DNA of 64,000 nt from Desmodesmus armatus (GCA_007449985.2 VIIQ02000165.1:1-64000); one strand, 5' to 3'. Shown: positions 10,801-23,036, counted from the stretch's first letter. A program made the numbers and translations. The notes: a model not told the origin generated them from the sequence alone.

Positions 10801-13800
10801 CTTGCGCTATACCCGCCGCCAGCACATGGGCCGATGACGAGGCCTTCTGGCTCGGGCCCTGCACACAAGCAGGACATACTATGTTCAAAACAAACGAAAA
10901 CATTCCGAGAGGCGGCATAACACGTTGGTACACCTGTACCTTCACCTATAGGCAGGAAGCTCAAGAGCTCATGCCAGCCATTCACAGATATTACGGAGAT
11001 GACAGAAGAAACCACAGAGAACCGAACCAACAAGGACATAAAGGGTTGTGCCTGCCAATAAGAGTTTGATGCATGCACATTACAGACGACGTACTGGCAC
11101 AAAGCATATTTTTCAACTATACAGTGCAGTACAGTACAGTAATTGGGGACAGGGTCCCAACCTCGGCACTAGCCAGCAAGCCTGGGGCTCATGAGGAATA
11201 TCTTTCAATTATTGTTATTATTGTTGTTCAATATTTATTGTGTTGCTGATGGTGTTGATGCTGATGGAGGTGTCAATGCGCAGACATTCCTGGACTGTTC
11301 CCAACACTCACCTTTGTTGGGAGAGCGCCTGTCAAAGTTGCTGGGATCCCCTTCTTGGCTGTTGTAAAGGTCAAAGATTTTATCCTTGCTGATCTGCTCC
11401 AGTTGAGACCCACTGTCAAACACCAGTTCAAGAGCATCATTACTGGCCTGCACACAAAATGAAATCAAATCAGACGTTCCGCAAGTTAGCATGTACAGCA
11501 GCGGCAGCAGCAGCAACAGGCGGCCGTCTGCACAACTACTGCTGCTGCTGCACAAGTTGATGATCCATGCAATCCTTCCCAACTCTAAGTGTGTTCAGCA
11601 GGCATGCTGTACAGTATAAGTGCTTGTACTGTGAGTGCAGGTTCAAACCGGTGGCAGCCTGATCCAAACCCTAGCAACACACCTTGTTATAATCACCACT
11701 CTTCAACTTCCAGATCGTAAAGCTGCGAGCTCCAAAGGAGAACAGCTTGGAGAAGTTGCCTGTACCAGCGGGGTCGCTGTAAGGTGGGTATGGCTTACCA
11801 TCGACTGCAAGCGAGGACCAAATGGTCACAACAGCAGTGACAGAAAGACAGCAGGAGTTACAGCACAGCAAACACAGCGCAGCAGCAGATTCTGATTGCA
11901 GCAAAGTCTGCAGTTTGTGTATTGCAACTGTGCTGCACGTGTAACTCAAAAATGTGGCTGCAGTTCAGGGTAGCAAAACTGATATGCCTTGCGTGCGCTG
12001 CAGATCGTCGGCGCGTTCTGGCTTTGTTACTGTTGACACCCAAATCGTCTGCTGGCCATACGTCACCTGTGTGGATGGCACCAGCTCCGACTCAGCAGTC
12101 GCTGTTGTGCCCGAATGTGTTGCAGCTTTCAACAGCTGGCACTGGCAAGACCACTGGACTGTGCTCTGCTTGGGCAAGCAACTCACCGGCCAGCACCCTC
12201 AAACGCCCCATGTTCTGCTGGGCAGCAAGAGTGGCTGCATTTGGGAAGGCGCTGGGGTCAAGATTGTTTGAGATATCTTGAACCCTGATCTCTTCTTGCA
12301 TGCCCCAGCCGCGAGCATCTCCTTCATTGGCAGAAACAAAGTAGTCCTCGCCCTTGTAGCTGCAGCACGAAGAGCAGCACGGCAGAGCCACAGCACAGCA
12401 TAGCACAGCATACAATGGCCATCATGTTCGAAAGGGTTTGTATAGAAAGCACAGACATCGAGTCCTCACCCTTGTAGCTGCAGCGCAAAAAGGCAGCACG
12501 GCGGACCCACAACAGCAAAAACATGCCACGGCAATTGTGTGAAAAAATCAAACCAAAGCTACACCTGTAGCTATGAAGCTCAAGAGCTCATGCCAGCCGT
12601 TCACTGATATCTGTGGAACGACGTGCACTGCATTATGACGGTCACAGTCCTACTAGCGTAGGACAGGAATGTTTTGGCCAAATCGAGATTTCACGTCGGG
12701 TCTGGATATTACTGGCACATGTGCCTGTGGCACGCGACACACCCTCAGGTTTAGCAGCCTGCACAGCCCACATACCTGTAGGCTTTGATTTCATCTGGCT
12801 GGTACATACCAAGCAGGGGCCAAGTCTTCAAGAGGGCATCTGTTCCACCTGCGGTTCCGTCCTTGTCGCTAACATCAAGTGCATTGGAGGGCAGGCTGTG
12901 ATCCTTGAAGCCTAGGGCATGGATGCTCCTGATGACAGCCCTACGGACGTCAAGCACTGCGACAGCGTTGTTCTCCTGTAGGGCACGACACAGCAACGGA
13001 GGTCGGAGCACGGCACTGTGGCAGAACACACACCCACAATCATGACTAGCAGCAGAAAGCTGCTTGACGGCAATGCCGCACCTGCTATGCCCTCGCATGT
13101 AACGGCTCACTACAGCTTGAGGGGGCAGACATTTGTTATGACTGTCAAATAAGATTGGCTACGACATGTGAATAAGCGGCTGTCGAAAGACGACATGTTG
13201 CGACAGCTTGATGCCGCACCTGGAGGGAAACGAATGCAAGCCGCTCGCTGTGCGTGAAAGACGTGCATTCCGGCTCGAGGTCCTGAGCGACTGTTGCGTT
13301 GATGCCGGTAAGTTTGACACCCTTCGCAATCAGGGCCGCTCTCTTGTCGTTCCACGCGTTGAAGCGCGCAGTCCGCACGATGCCAGCGATAGACTCGCCG
13401 TCGCATTCGGGGACTGGCACCTCGTCTGAATCGTCATCATAACGGTCGCTGTGATGCTTCCTGTCGGCATCTGGTGGCCCGTATCGCCTATATCCTTCGT
13501 CCCTGGCGAGCAGCAAGCAACGAAGTACCACCGAGCCCAACTTCACAGAGTGAGTCATTCAGTATCTGCTGATCATCACCAGGGGTGGGTCGCAACTGCA
13601 GCAGTACAACAGCAGGTGTGCTCCATCTGCAGTTAGGCAAGTGCAAACGCAAGCAAAGGCTCTCAGACTCTGAGAGTCTGATGAAAATCCCATATCAGCT
13701 GCACAGATTCTGGCTCTTTTTACCTGGGCGAAGGGTAGTGCTCATGGGACCTCCCGTACTGCGCCTCTTTGGTAGCTTGGGTTTCGATCCTGGGGATGGT

Positions 13801-15730
13801 GGTGTTCTTTGCTCCCTTGTTGCTTGCCTGGGCTGTGGTCTTAGGGCTTGCAGCATCCTTCTTACTGGAGCCTGTACCCTTGTCTCCGGTGCCCATAGCA
13901 TACCCAGGGCCGTCGGGGGATCCGTAGTCCCTTCGGTGGTGATGCTCGTCGTCACAGAAGCGCAGGTTGATGACGCTGACGGACCCCTCTGGGTCGTTGG
14001 CCAGGGATGCTGGGCTGTATGTCTCCGGCTCGCCCTCGTTACTGACAAGGAGGGTCTTGCAGTCAACTGACCAGGCTATCTGGTCTGGCACGGCACCTGT
14101 GAGGGCAGGGAGACAGCAGGAAGCATGGGGAACACATGCTGAGCGCAGGAAGCATGCACAGTCTTGAGGCAGCACACATGCTTATCGTAGTGCTTATTTG
14201 GCAAGGTGCTAGGCTACGGTACAGTGCCACAGCAGTCTGCAGCCACTTCGGGCACAGTGGCGTGTCTGGAGGGCGGAGCGGGAAGGAATGGAGGTTGGCC
14301 CCTGGTGACGCAACAGCCTGCAGCAGATGAGAGGTGGCAAGAGGGCAAGCTGCATGCAGCCTGAGGGGGCAGCTGTGAGCAAGCACCCCAAACCCTAAGG
14401 CCCTAAACCCTAAACCCTAAACCCGGTGCCTACGCCTTCTTATCACGGTTTGCGCACTGCGCTGGCAGTTGTGAGAATTGCCGGCCATCAACAACGCTTG
14501 GTGTGCGTCTCCCGTTCTGCTGCCAAGGCTATCTCAAGCATGTGACGCAGGATCTTTGGCGCAATGCAGAAGCCTCCTGCAGAATCTGCGATGAAGCCAC
14601 CGCACTATAAGCGCAGGAGAGTGTTGCAGTACAGTTGCAGTACAGTACCCCTCTCCCTACAGGTACAGCGACAGTACAGCTTCACTACAGCAAAGCCAGT
14701 GCAACGGACTACAGGTCAGCTGCAGAGCTGGGGACTCACCAACGGTGAACTTTGCAAACTGCTCCAGTGAATCCGAAGCACCAGCCTCCCTGTGGTACCT
14801 GCTGAAGATGATAACACTCCCTGGCTGCACCTTAGTGGCTCCGTTGGCACTGACTGCCAAGTACTTGCCACAGAACGCCACATCGTTGAGTGTTGTAGGC
14901 AGGGTGAGGGTGAACAGGCGAGGCAGGTCACGAGGGGTAGAGGCCGCGTAGCCGTTTACCAGGAGTGCGGTTGGGGAGAGGTCGATGACGTAAACTTTAG
15001 TCCCGCCGATGAGGTAAGCTACCTTCTCTACATCATCGTATGCCACCTGTTTGTGTGATCAGCCGCGGCAAGGTGGGCATGGGGAGGGTGTGTACATGGC
15101 AGTTTGCACAGCAGTACAGCACACGCAGAAGATGTGGTCAACAAATATGATTGAGTCACTCAGTGTGTGTGTCCAACAGGCAGTGTGAACTGTGATGGTT
15201 TTTGTTCTGTCTGCTGTGCTGTGTGTTTGGTGTGCTATCCTGAGGTAAGGCGCTGAAACATATGCTTGAGTGCAGGGACACTGAGCGCAGGGACAGACTC
15301 GCGCAGTATGCATGCATGTTGCGCAGCACCAGCCTGGCAGAGTGGACTGATGCACTGCTTACAGACTGGCAGCTGTGCTGCTTGTTGACAGGGTCAATTA
15401 TTCAACCCGTTTGAATCAGCTGTGAAAGACTGCTGGCCCCCTGAACGCGCCTCTCGCAGCTGTTTTCATAGCAAGCATCCCTCTCCGCAGTGCAGTCATG
15501 ATCAACTCCTTGCTGCACAAGCGTCATGCTGCTGGACTGCAACATGCAGCATGATACTGTCAATGGATGGTAGCATAACCAGCAGCAAGAAACTGTACCT
15601 GCTCAGCTGCTGATGGTTCGAGGGGCGACCATTGGCCTAGCAGCTTGAGTGATGTTGTGGCACAGCTGATTTCATTGAAGCAAAGGGAAACCACCAAGAC
15701 CATCAACGCATAACTTTTGCTTCTGATCAT
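7883..15730 (-). CDS. Secreted MSP130 / choice-of-anchor-I family protein, copy B
   Basis: Exons in transcript order: 15730-15599, 15046-14740, 14096-13724, 13502-13220, 12975-12776, 12359-12187, 11804-11683, 11447-11312, 10858-10801, 8591-8373, 8000-7883. The phases agree at all ten junctions and the product is 706 aa. The first exon encodes a signal peptide (hydrophobic core MVLVVSLCF, probable cleavage after EISCA), so the protein is probably secreted or at the cell surface. Family motifs in order: VSNEGEP, TGINATVAQDLEPE, VSLQENNAVAVLD, ALGFKDH, YFVSANEGDARG, FSFGARSF, NKGPEPEGLVIG, FVYDITNPYKP and APEGLAYAK. This order matches bacterial choice-of-anchor-I proteins and animal MSP130, which are predicted beta-propellers. 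N-glycosylation sequons include NAT and NFS. A low-complexity Ser/Thr/Lys stretch lies in exon 3. The biochemical activity of the family is unknown. The intron between exons 9 and 10 is 2.2 kb, against 349 bp in copy A. Confidence 0.87.
8697..8790. repeat. 22-bp minisatellite, four copies
   Basis: Four tandem copies of a unit close to caacaaggcatgatgtcaagcc, with the last copy diverged. It lies in the long intron between exons 9 and 10 of MSP130 copy B and is absent from the matching intron of copy A. Confidence 0.85.
8900..10690. mobile_element. Probable insertion in an intron of MSP130 copy B (non-autonomous element candidate)
   Basis: The matching intron of copy A is 349 bp and aligns with both ends of this 2.2-kb intron, leaving about 1.8 kb extra here. 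The extra block is bounded by inverted GATCGGCCA motifs (about 8930 and 10578) and carries subterminal GGCC/GGCCA-rich arrays at both sides (about 8935-9130 and 10370-10560), including a repeated gtaaaatcag(c/a)cacccttggcca. No transposase is recognisable, and I could not define a clean target-site duplication. The boundaries are approximate. Confidence 0.45.
9833..9893. repeat. (TGC)n microsatellite
   Basis: Interrupted TGC/TGT triplet run inside the probable insertion in the MSP130-B intron. It translates as poly-Gln or poly-Leu in several frames and is not an exon. Confidence 0.85.
10703..10750 (-). repeat. Telomere-like tract near the exon 9 donor of MSP130-B
   Basis: Degenerate CCCTAAA/CCCCTAAA array on the + strand, reading TTTAGGG in the gene's sense. 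It begins about 50 bases downstream of the exon 9 donor at 10801. Copy A has a related tract in the same intron at 17944-17972. Confidence 0.75.
12346..12520 (-). repeat. Duplicated 5' edge of MSP130-B exon 6 with its acceptor
   Basis: The acceptor and first codons of exon 6 (ending at 12359, next to gtagctgcagc on the + strand) recur upstream in the same intron at about 12463-12520 (gtcctcacccttgtagctgc, then the flanking gcagcacgg-like sequence). The second copy would be a decoy acceptor plus a partial exon. Here the 5' side of an exon is copied, unlike the 3'-edge copies elsewhere in the window. Confidence 0.65.
14388..14424 (-). repeat. Telomere-like CCCTAAA tract in MSP130-B intron 2
   Basis: Three near-perfect CCCTAAA units (ccctaaaccctaaaccctaaaccc) preceded by degenerate copies. 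It lies in the intron between exons 2 and 3. Confidence 0.85.
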
Positions 15731-16874
15731 CTCGTGTTTGCCAGAAGATACAGCTCAATGTGGCCCGTCTGCTGCTGTGCTGCGTGCTGTTTCCGTCACT
15801 GCCGTTGTGATTGCTCGTCGCGTGTTTGAACCCCAATTCTGCACTCAGTTCTAAGCAACGTTTATGCTGAGAAGTGCTTGTGTTGCAACCACACCGGGCA
15901 CACACGAGCTGTACATGTACAGCAGCAGTATAGCTGCAGTCAAACTTGGTGAGAGAGAGGCAGTGAACCTTCATGCATTGCCAATCACGGATGATGCTTG
16001 ATGCATAATGTGGGCACTTTGTGGGCGATGTAGCGAATTCGCTGGTGGGGTCGTTACAACAAATGCAACGTTCGCTGTCCATGTATGGAGGGAGCAGCGA
16101 TTCTTTCTTTTCACCAGGTATGCAGCAGTACTTAGCATTGTATCAACATTGGAGTGGGCTTTTCCTGCCCTTGGGAGGGCCTGTTTTGGACACATGTGAC
16201 CAACCAGCTTCATGGTAGATTCCATCAATCATGGGGTGTGAGTTGATACATGCAGCTGTTGCACCCATGAAACGGCCCTGATAAAAATTCACTGGAGTCG
16301 GACTGGCACCAGGCTGTCACTTGTCTGATGACAGACGCCGACCGCCAGTGCAGGCTCTGCTGTTCAGCAACAGCAAATCAAGGTTTGTTTCTTTGAGGCG
16401 ATTCCAAATTGCTCGCGCTACAGTAACTTCAACACAACACAAACCGATTGGAGCAGATTCCGGGTCGGACAAAACCAACCTACACCTGACCAACCCTTTT
16501 CCAGTGCGATTTCACACATGCAGGCTGAGATTCCTAGTCCTACCTACCAAACTTGCTAACTGCTGGCTGAAAGGAATCCTGCAAACTGTCAGCTAACTGC
16601 ATGAATAAGCTGCCCCATGACCCTTCGCTGCCACTGTAGTCTAGCTAGCCCAGCATTCAGTTTGCAGACACTGTGCATTGCAGCACATCTGTGTGCGTTG
16701 CGGCACATCTGCAGCAGCTGCTGTATCAATAAAGAGGTTAGAGAGCCCTTGAATGTTGGAGTCCTAGGCCGGTAAGGCATGCCCAGACTGGTAAGGCATC
16801 AATAAGCAAAACAGTCACTGCACCTTGACTGCAGCATGAAAAAAATACTCTGCATCAGCGATTGACACCTTGAC
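15731..16874. other. Intergenic region between the MSP130 paralogues
   Basis: It holds the 5' flank of copy B (15731 to about 16340) and the 3' flank of copy A (about 16340-16874). Each part is similar to its counterpart beside the other copy. No further gene is visible. The promoter of copy B should lie here, but I see no confident TATA box. The sequence gtcgttacaacaaatgcaac near 16051 is the simple counterpart of the expanded hairpin upstream of copy A. Confidence 0.6.
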
Positions 16875-19800
16875 CTATGCAAGGTCCGTAACAGCATACA
16901 CACCAAGCCCACTACGGAGGAGGGGCTTTTCAGCAGCATCTGCTTCGTACGCCACCAGTACCATACCGAGGGAACGGTCACCCACATTGTACCTGTGCAC
17001 AGACAACAAACAGCAGGAGGCAATCAGGAACCCGTGGGGTCAGATTCAGCATCAGAGCAGCCTGATAGCGAGCAGCTTTGCAGGAAACGTTGACGGCTCT
17101 GGGTGTACATGTAGTGAGGCTGGAGCTGAGCAGTCACTCGTCTCAGGTAGTGACGTGCAACCTGCAAGCAGCAGCTGCAACCCGGGGGGGGGGGGGGTGG
17201 AGGGCGAGCGGGATCCTGAAACCAAATGCGCAGTATGCCTGGATGGTAGCTGTGTGCTGTAAGCTGCTCTGGCCGGTCATCTCTTGCCAAGAGATGTAAC
17301 TGGGTCTCTGCAGCTGTCTCTATCACCAGTGCCAACCGGTAGGCTACCACACTCTCCTCTCCCTTATGGGGACAGTCACACTACTTACTTGGTATAAGCA
17401 AGTCCCTCAGGACCAACCAAGTTCACTTTTGCAACGCCTGTGCCTACGGTGGGTGGCCTTGCAAAGCTCTGGAACTCTGGCTTGTATGGATTGGTGATGT
17501 CGTACACAAACACAACGCCTGTCCGCTCAGTTCCTAGGTACAGGCAGATGCGGGGCTCCTCTTTGTCATAGTTGTCTCCTGGCTCTGATTCATATTCACG
17601 ACGGTGCTGAGGGGGGTGGTAGTCACTGTAGTAAGGCCTGCAGACACACATACAAGGATGTGTAAGCCGTCACACTCAAGTACAAGATTGCAGAACCTTG
17701 GGCGAGACCTCAACCTCTCTGATACAAAATGTATGCACCATCAATGCGCTGCATAGTATCAAGCCTGTACGAGACAGCACGACACCACAAGACATGCCAT
17801 GGTGTTGTGCTGTATCCTGGACCGATACCGTCCTGTACCGGCAAAACGGTTGGGTTTGGTGCCGAACTGCGGCGTTCTCTGCCCTGGGCCAGAACTGCCC
17901 CCATCCTGGGTCAAGCCGGGCTCTGCTGAGGCTAAGGGACCAGGTTTAGGGTTTAGGGTTTTGGGGTGTTAGGGCTCAGGTCTCACCTTGCAATGTATTC
18001 GCCACCAGCACATGGGCCGATGACGAGGCCTTCTGGCTCGGGCCCTGCACACAAGCACAACATGTTTTGTTGTGGTGTCTTCCAGTAGGATTCTGACGCA
18101 AGCACACTGCAAATGCACACTAGCACACAGCCTGAACTGCTATTCAAATGATATTCAAGGCGATGCTGACGGGGACATCATTGGGTAAACATCCCTGTAC
18201 TGTTCATAGAACTCACCTTTGTTGTCGGAGCGTTCGTCCCATTTGGTGGGATCCCCTTCGTCCATGTTGAACAGGTCAAGGATTCTATCCTTGCTGATCT
18301 GCTCTAGCTGAGATCCACTGTCAAACACCAGCTCAATAGCATCCTCACTGGCCTGCACGTAAGGGCAACAGACAACATAAGGGGTTTAACAGACAACATC
18401 ATGATGATATGGTATGATACCCCCGCCATAAGGGGTCAACAAACAACAGCAGCCTGGTCCCAGCCTTGAAGCATACCTGGTCATAGGGCCCACTCTTCAC
18501 TTTCCAGATGCTGAAGCTTCGAGCTCCAAAGGACAGCAGCCTTGAGAAGTTGCCGGTGTTGCTGGGGTCGCTGAAGGGTGGGTAAGGTGCACCATTGACT
18601 GCCACAACAGCCACACCACAGCAGGACAAGCAGCAGATTGCAGCAAGGATGGTGAGCTTGATGAAGAGCAGGTTCAACCATTGGACCCCCTCCGTCCTGT
18701 CAGGCTGGAAGGGAAGGGTGGGGGTGTGTCAGTGTAACTTACACTGAGTATGCTAGACATGCACACCCCTCTGAGCCTCACAAGAGTCTTGCGCAAGGTT
18801 GTCCATAGGCGTAGTAACTCACTTACGTACCATCGCTGGCCGCAGTCAATGTCCACTATGATGTGCAGAAGCTCCCAAATAGCAGTTGCTGTGCAACCTG
18901 GGTCCAATACATGCCGGGCCTAAGCTATTAAGGTCGCCTGTAATGAATGTGCTCGTCGCCCAGCCACTCACTTGTCAGCACCTGCAGACGTCCCAGGTTG
19001 GCGTTGTTGCAAAGAAAGCCTGGGTCGGGGAAGGTGATGGGATCAAGCTTCCCGTTGAAAGCATTAGCTCCCAACCTCGTCTCTTCTGTCAGGCCAGGCC
19101 AGTCCCCCCGGGCATCCCCTTCATTGGCAGCTACAAAGTAGTCCTCACCCTTGACACTGCAGCACAAGAGCAGCACGGCAGAGCCACAGCACAGCACAGC
19201 ACAGCATACCATGGCCATCATGTTTGACGGGTTTGTGTAGAAAGGGCAGACATTGAGTGGGCCACCGGCACATAATCGTTTCGCACCAAGGCCCATCTCA
19301 AGCAGAAGCTAAGCAGGAACACATGTAAGGTCTGTCAGCAAATGCATCTTCTGTCACGCTCAGCTTCATGTCTGATCATTGCGAAGCCTTTCAAGTGGGA
19401 TGCTGCAGCACCAGCCCAACCAAACACGGCATCATGCCCAGTGGTCAGTGGCCCATGGTTTTTGGAAAGCATCAAGATGCTTTACTCATCGCAACGACAC
19501 TACTGGCTTGCTGTACTACAGCGCTAGTAGTGGGGCCAGGATGTTGTCTAGACAGCCTGCCGAAAAATCCTTGCATAACGTGCAGCAAACATGTCCCCGC
19601 ATCCGCCATCCACCCTTAGGCATGCTAGTGCTTGCTGTCGCGCATGTGTAGGGAATTTTTACGTGCCACGGGTGTTGATTCTGTAGGTAACTTCAATCAC
19701 ATTATGCACCACCTGCGCCCGAGTCACCAGAGGAGCCCTACAGCTGAACCCTAAACCCTAAACCCTAACCCCACTCACCTGTAGGCCTTGACCTCATCAG

Positions 19801-22390
19801 GCATGTACATGCCAAACAGGGGCCACTCCTTCAGGATGGCAGCTTTACCACCGGAGGGTCCGTCCCTGTCGCTTGCATCCAGTGCGTTACCGTCCTTGCT
19901 GTGGTCCTTAAAGCCCAGGGCATGGATGCTCCTGATGACTGCCCTGCGGACGTCAAGCACTGCAACAGCGTTGTTCTCCTGCAGGGGCAGCACGACAGCG
20001 GCAGCACGACACAGCAACGAAGGGTTGAGCGGGGCAGCAGTGAAGAACACGCATCCACAAACACGACTAGTAGCAACAAGCTGCTTGACGGCAGCGCCAC
20101 ACTTGGATTCGCCCTCACACATAACGGCTCACTACAGCTTGAGGGGACACATGGTTCTAGGTACTGTCATCCCCGACTGGCGCTTACTGAAGCGGTTCAG
20201 CTGCTGTCTACCGAAGTCGCGACAGCTTCATGACACACCTGGAGGGAAACGAATGCAAGCCGCTCGCTGTGCGAGAAAGAAGTGCATTCCGGCTCAAGGT
20301 CCTGAGCGACTGTCGCGTTGATACCGGTAAGTTTGACACCCTGCGCGATCAGGGAAGCTCTCTTGTCGTTCCACTCGTTGAAGCGCGCAGTCCGCAAGAT
20401 GCCAGTGATGGGCTCGCCGTCGCATTCGGGGACTGGCACCTCCTCTGAATCGTCCTCGTAGCGATCGCGGCGATGCTTCTTGTATCCATGTGGTGGCCCG
20501 TGTCGCCTGTAACCTTCGTCCCTGGCAAGCAGCAAGCAACAAAGTACAGCTGAGTCATTCAGTCTCTGACGGTGGAAGTTTGTCGCAGTTGCAGCAGTGC
20601 TCTTTCTGCAGTAAGCCAAGTGCAAACGCAATCAGAGGCCCTGATGAAAATCCCCATGTCAGGATCATGCCTCATCTTTACCTGGGTGATTGGTAGTGCT
20701 CGTGAGACTTCTTGCCGTACTGTGCCTCTTTGGTGGCTTGGGTCTCGCTCTTGGGGCTGCTGGTGTCCTTTGCTTCCTGGGCTGTGGTCTTAGGGCTTGC
20801 AGCATCCTTCTCGCTCACGCCTGTGGCCTTGTCTCCGTTGTCCATAGCATAGCCGTCGGGGGATCCGTAGTCCTTACGGTGGCGATGCTCGTCGGCACAG
20901 AAGCGCAGGTTGATGATGCTGACGGACCCCTCTGGGTCGTTGGCCAGGGATGCAGGGGTGTATGTCAATGGCTCGCCCTCGTTACTGACAAGGAGGGTCT
21001 TGCAGTCAACTGACCAGGCTATCTGGTCGGGCACGGCACCTGTGAGGGCAGGGAGGCAGGGGAATTTGTGAGCATGCGCACTCTTGAGACAGAACACATG
21101 CTTAGCATAATGCTCATCGATGATATCTGACAAGACGTTAGCCTGCGGTATCATAAGGCAGCAGTAGGCAGCCAAGTTGGGCACAGAGGCGTGTGTGGAG
21201 GGTGGGGCGGAGCCGGGGGAGGATGGAGGTCTCCTCGTAGTAGAGCAACACCCGGGCAGGCTGCAGCAGGTGCGAGTGACGCCAGTGGCAACAGCACTAC
21301 AGATAGTACACTGGGAGGTGGGGGGAGGGTTGCAAGAGCATCATGCAGTGGGCCAGCCTGCCCATATCACTACTGGTGGTCAGCCCACTAGCTAGTGCCT
21401 ATAGGCCTATAGGCTGTTTGTGCCACGAATGTCACGCACACAGAGTTGCGCATGCCCTCTCAGCTGGATATCATCAATGCTTGCTGAGTTCGTCTGCCGT
21501 CCTGCTGTCAAGGCAACCGATGCATCTAAGTGGAGGGAAGTGTGCGCTAGTGCACCAGATGCGCAGGAGAGCGGTACAGACACTACAGTACAGTACAGCC
21601 GCACTGAGTGCAGTACAGGTCAGGTGTTAGCTGCACATCACCGGACTCACCTACGGTGAACTTTGCAAGCTGCTCCAGTGAGTCGGAAGCACCAGCCGCC
21701 CGCCGATACCTGCTGAAGATGGTGACACTTCCTGGCTGCACCTTGCTTGCCCCGTTGGCGCTGACTGCCAAGTACTTGCCACAGAACGCCACATCATTGA
21801 GTGTGGTAGGCAGGTTGAGGGTAGAAAGGAGAGGGAGGTCACGAGGGGTAGAGGCCGCGTAGCCGTCTTCCAGAAGTGTGGATGGGGAGAGGTCGATGAC
21901 GTAGACCTTGCTGCCGCCGACAAGGTAGGCTACCTTCTCTGCGTCGTCAAAGGCCACCTGGTTGTGTGTGCAGCAGGGGTGGGCCATGGCAATTTGCAGA
22001 GCAGCACAATGAGCGCAGGGACAGACTCGCACAGCGTGCAACACCAGCCTGGCAGAGTAAACTGATACTCAACACGCTTGCATCAGCTGTGAAAGATTGC
22101 TGGGCCCCTGTATGTGCCTCTAGCGGCTGTTTTCATGGCAATCCGTCTCCGCAGTGCAATCAACTGCAGTAGCTGCACAAGCATCATGCTGCTGGTCTCT
22201 GCGATTAGCAGGTACTCCTGGCAATGACTGGCAGCGGGACAACAGTAAGAAACCGCACCTGCTCAGCTCCTGGTGGGTCGGAGGGAGCCCACTGCCCTAG
22301 CAGCTTGAGTGATGTTGTGGCGCAGCTGATCTCAGTGAAGCAGAAGGCAACCACTAAGACCAACAACGCATGGCCGTAGCTCCTGAGCAT
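16875..22390 (-). CDS. Secreted MSP130 / choice-of-anchor-I family protein, copy A
   Basis: Exons in transcript order: 22390-22259, 21957-21651, 21039-20682, 20521-20239, 19978-19779, 19156-18972, 18598-18477, 18352-18217, 18044-17987, 17637-17389, 16992-16875. All junction phases agree and the product is 715 aa. A signal peptide of about 24 residues (MLRSYGHALLVLVVAF core, cleavage after EISCA) predicts secretion. The motif series matches copy B: VSNEGEP, GINATVAQDLEPE, LQENNAVAVLD, GFKDH, YFVAANEGDARG, SFGARSFSIW, NKGPEPEGLVIGP, FVYDITNPYKP, GPEGLAY and a C-terminal block NVGDRSLGMVLVAYEAD. Exon 10 has an acidic insert (about 82-residue exon against 72 in copy B). Cys residues are few. The intact frame and conserved phases suggest a functional gene. 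MSP130 is a cell-surface glycoprotein of biomineralising cells in sea urchins; the role of the algal form is not known. Confidence 0.88.
17944..17972 (+). repeat. Telomere-like tract next to the exon 9 donor of MSP130-A
   Basis: gtttagggtttagggttttggggt lies in the intron 15-40 bases downstream of the exon 9 donor (exon end 17987). On the gene's sense strand it reads CCCTAAA, the opposite orientation to the tract in copy B. Confidence 0.8.
19747..19772 (-). repeat. Telomere-like tract immediately after the exon 5 donor of MSP130-A
   Basis: aaccctaaaccctaaaccctaacc on the + strand reads GGTTAGGGTTTAGGG in the gene's sense and starts about 7 bases after the exon 5/intron junction (exon end 19779, donor GTGAGT). 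This puts G-triplet repeats directly behind a 5' splice site. Confidence 0.85.
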
Positions 22391-22681
22391 CGCGTGGATG
22401 CCAGAAAGTACAGCCGACGTGCTGTTTCCGTTATCAACGTTCGCCCCGTCCTTGAAGAAGTACTTCTGCACTCAGCTCCACACAACTATTGCGCTGAGAA
22501 CTGCTTGTCTTGCAGTCACACCGGGCACACACGAGCTGTACAGCAGCAGTACAGCTGCAGTGAAATCTGGTGAGAAGAGATGCAATGACCCTTCATGCGT
22601 TTCTCAAAACGAGCTTAGGAGAATGACGCTTGATGAGAATGTCGACCCTTTGAGGGCGCTGTGGCGAGATTCGCAGGTGGG

Positions 22682-22746
22682 GTCGTTACAATGGAATCAA
22701 TTGTTCGTTGTCAACGAACAAATGCATATGATTCCGTTGTAACGAC
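22682..22746. repeat. Nested perfect hairpin upstream of MSP130-A
   Basis: The outer arms at 22682-22699 and 22729-22746 are complementary at 17 of 18 positions. The inner arms at 22701-22710 and 22712-22721 are complementary over about 10 bp with almost no loop. The related region upstream of copy B (near 16046-16066) has only the left outer arm start, so the palindrome arose or inserted after the duplication. It could be a foldback (MITE-like) remnant, or a cruciform or RNA hairpin in a 5' UTR about 290 bases before the ATG. Confidence 0.85.
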
Positions 22747-22962
22747 GTAGTCAACGTAGGGACGCTTCTTTCACCAGGGGAGGCAGCAGTTTTGATCAAT
22801 GTATCAACGTCGGGGCGGGCTTGCGTCAGTCGAAGCGCCTGTTTTGGACATTGAGAGTATATTCTTTCGTCCACCCCCCTGTTGTCTCAGCAGACTCACA
22901 CACATCATCAATAAAAAGAAGCATATTTTTCAAAACACATGCTTTCGCGACTGACAGCTCGT

Positions 22963-23036
22963 GATGGACCCTCTGTGGGGCTGTCCCCTGCCCAGTTGAT
23001 GGACCCTCTGTGGGGCTGTCCCTTGCCCAGTTCCCA
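22963..23036. repeat. Two-copy 36-bp tandem repeat
   Basis: Two copies of gatggaccctctgtggggct followed by gtccc(c/t)tgcccagtt, differing by one base. Intergenic and non-coding. Confidence 0.8.

Noticed and set aside
14388..14424. True chromosome end
   Set aside because: Only three clean units, inside an intron and flanked by coding exons on both sides, so interstitial.
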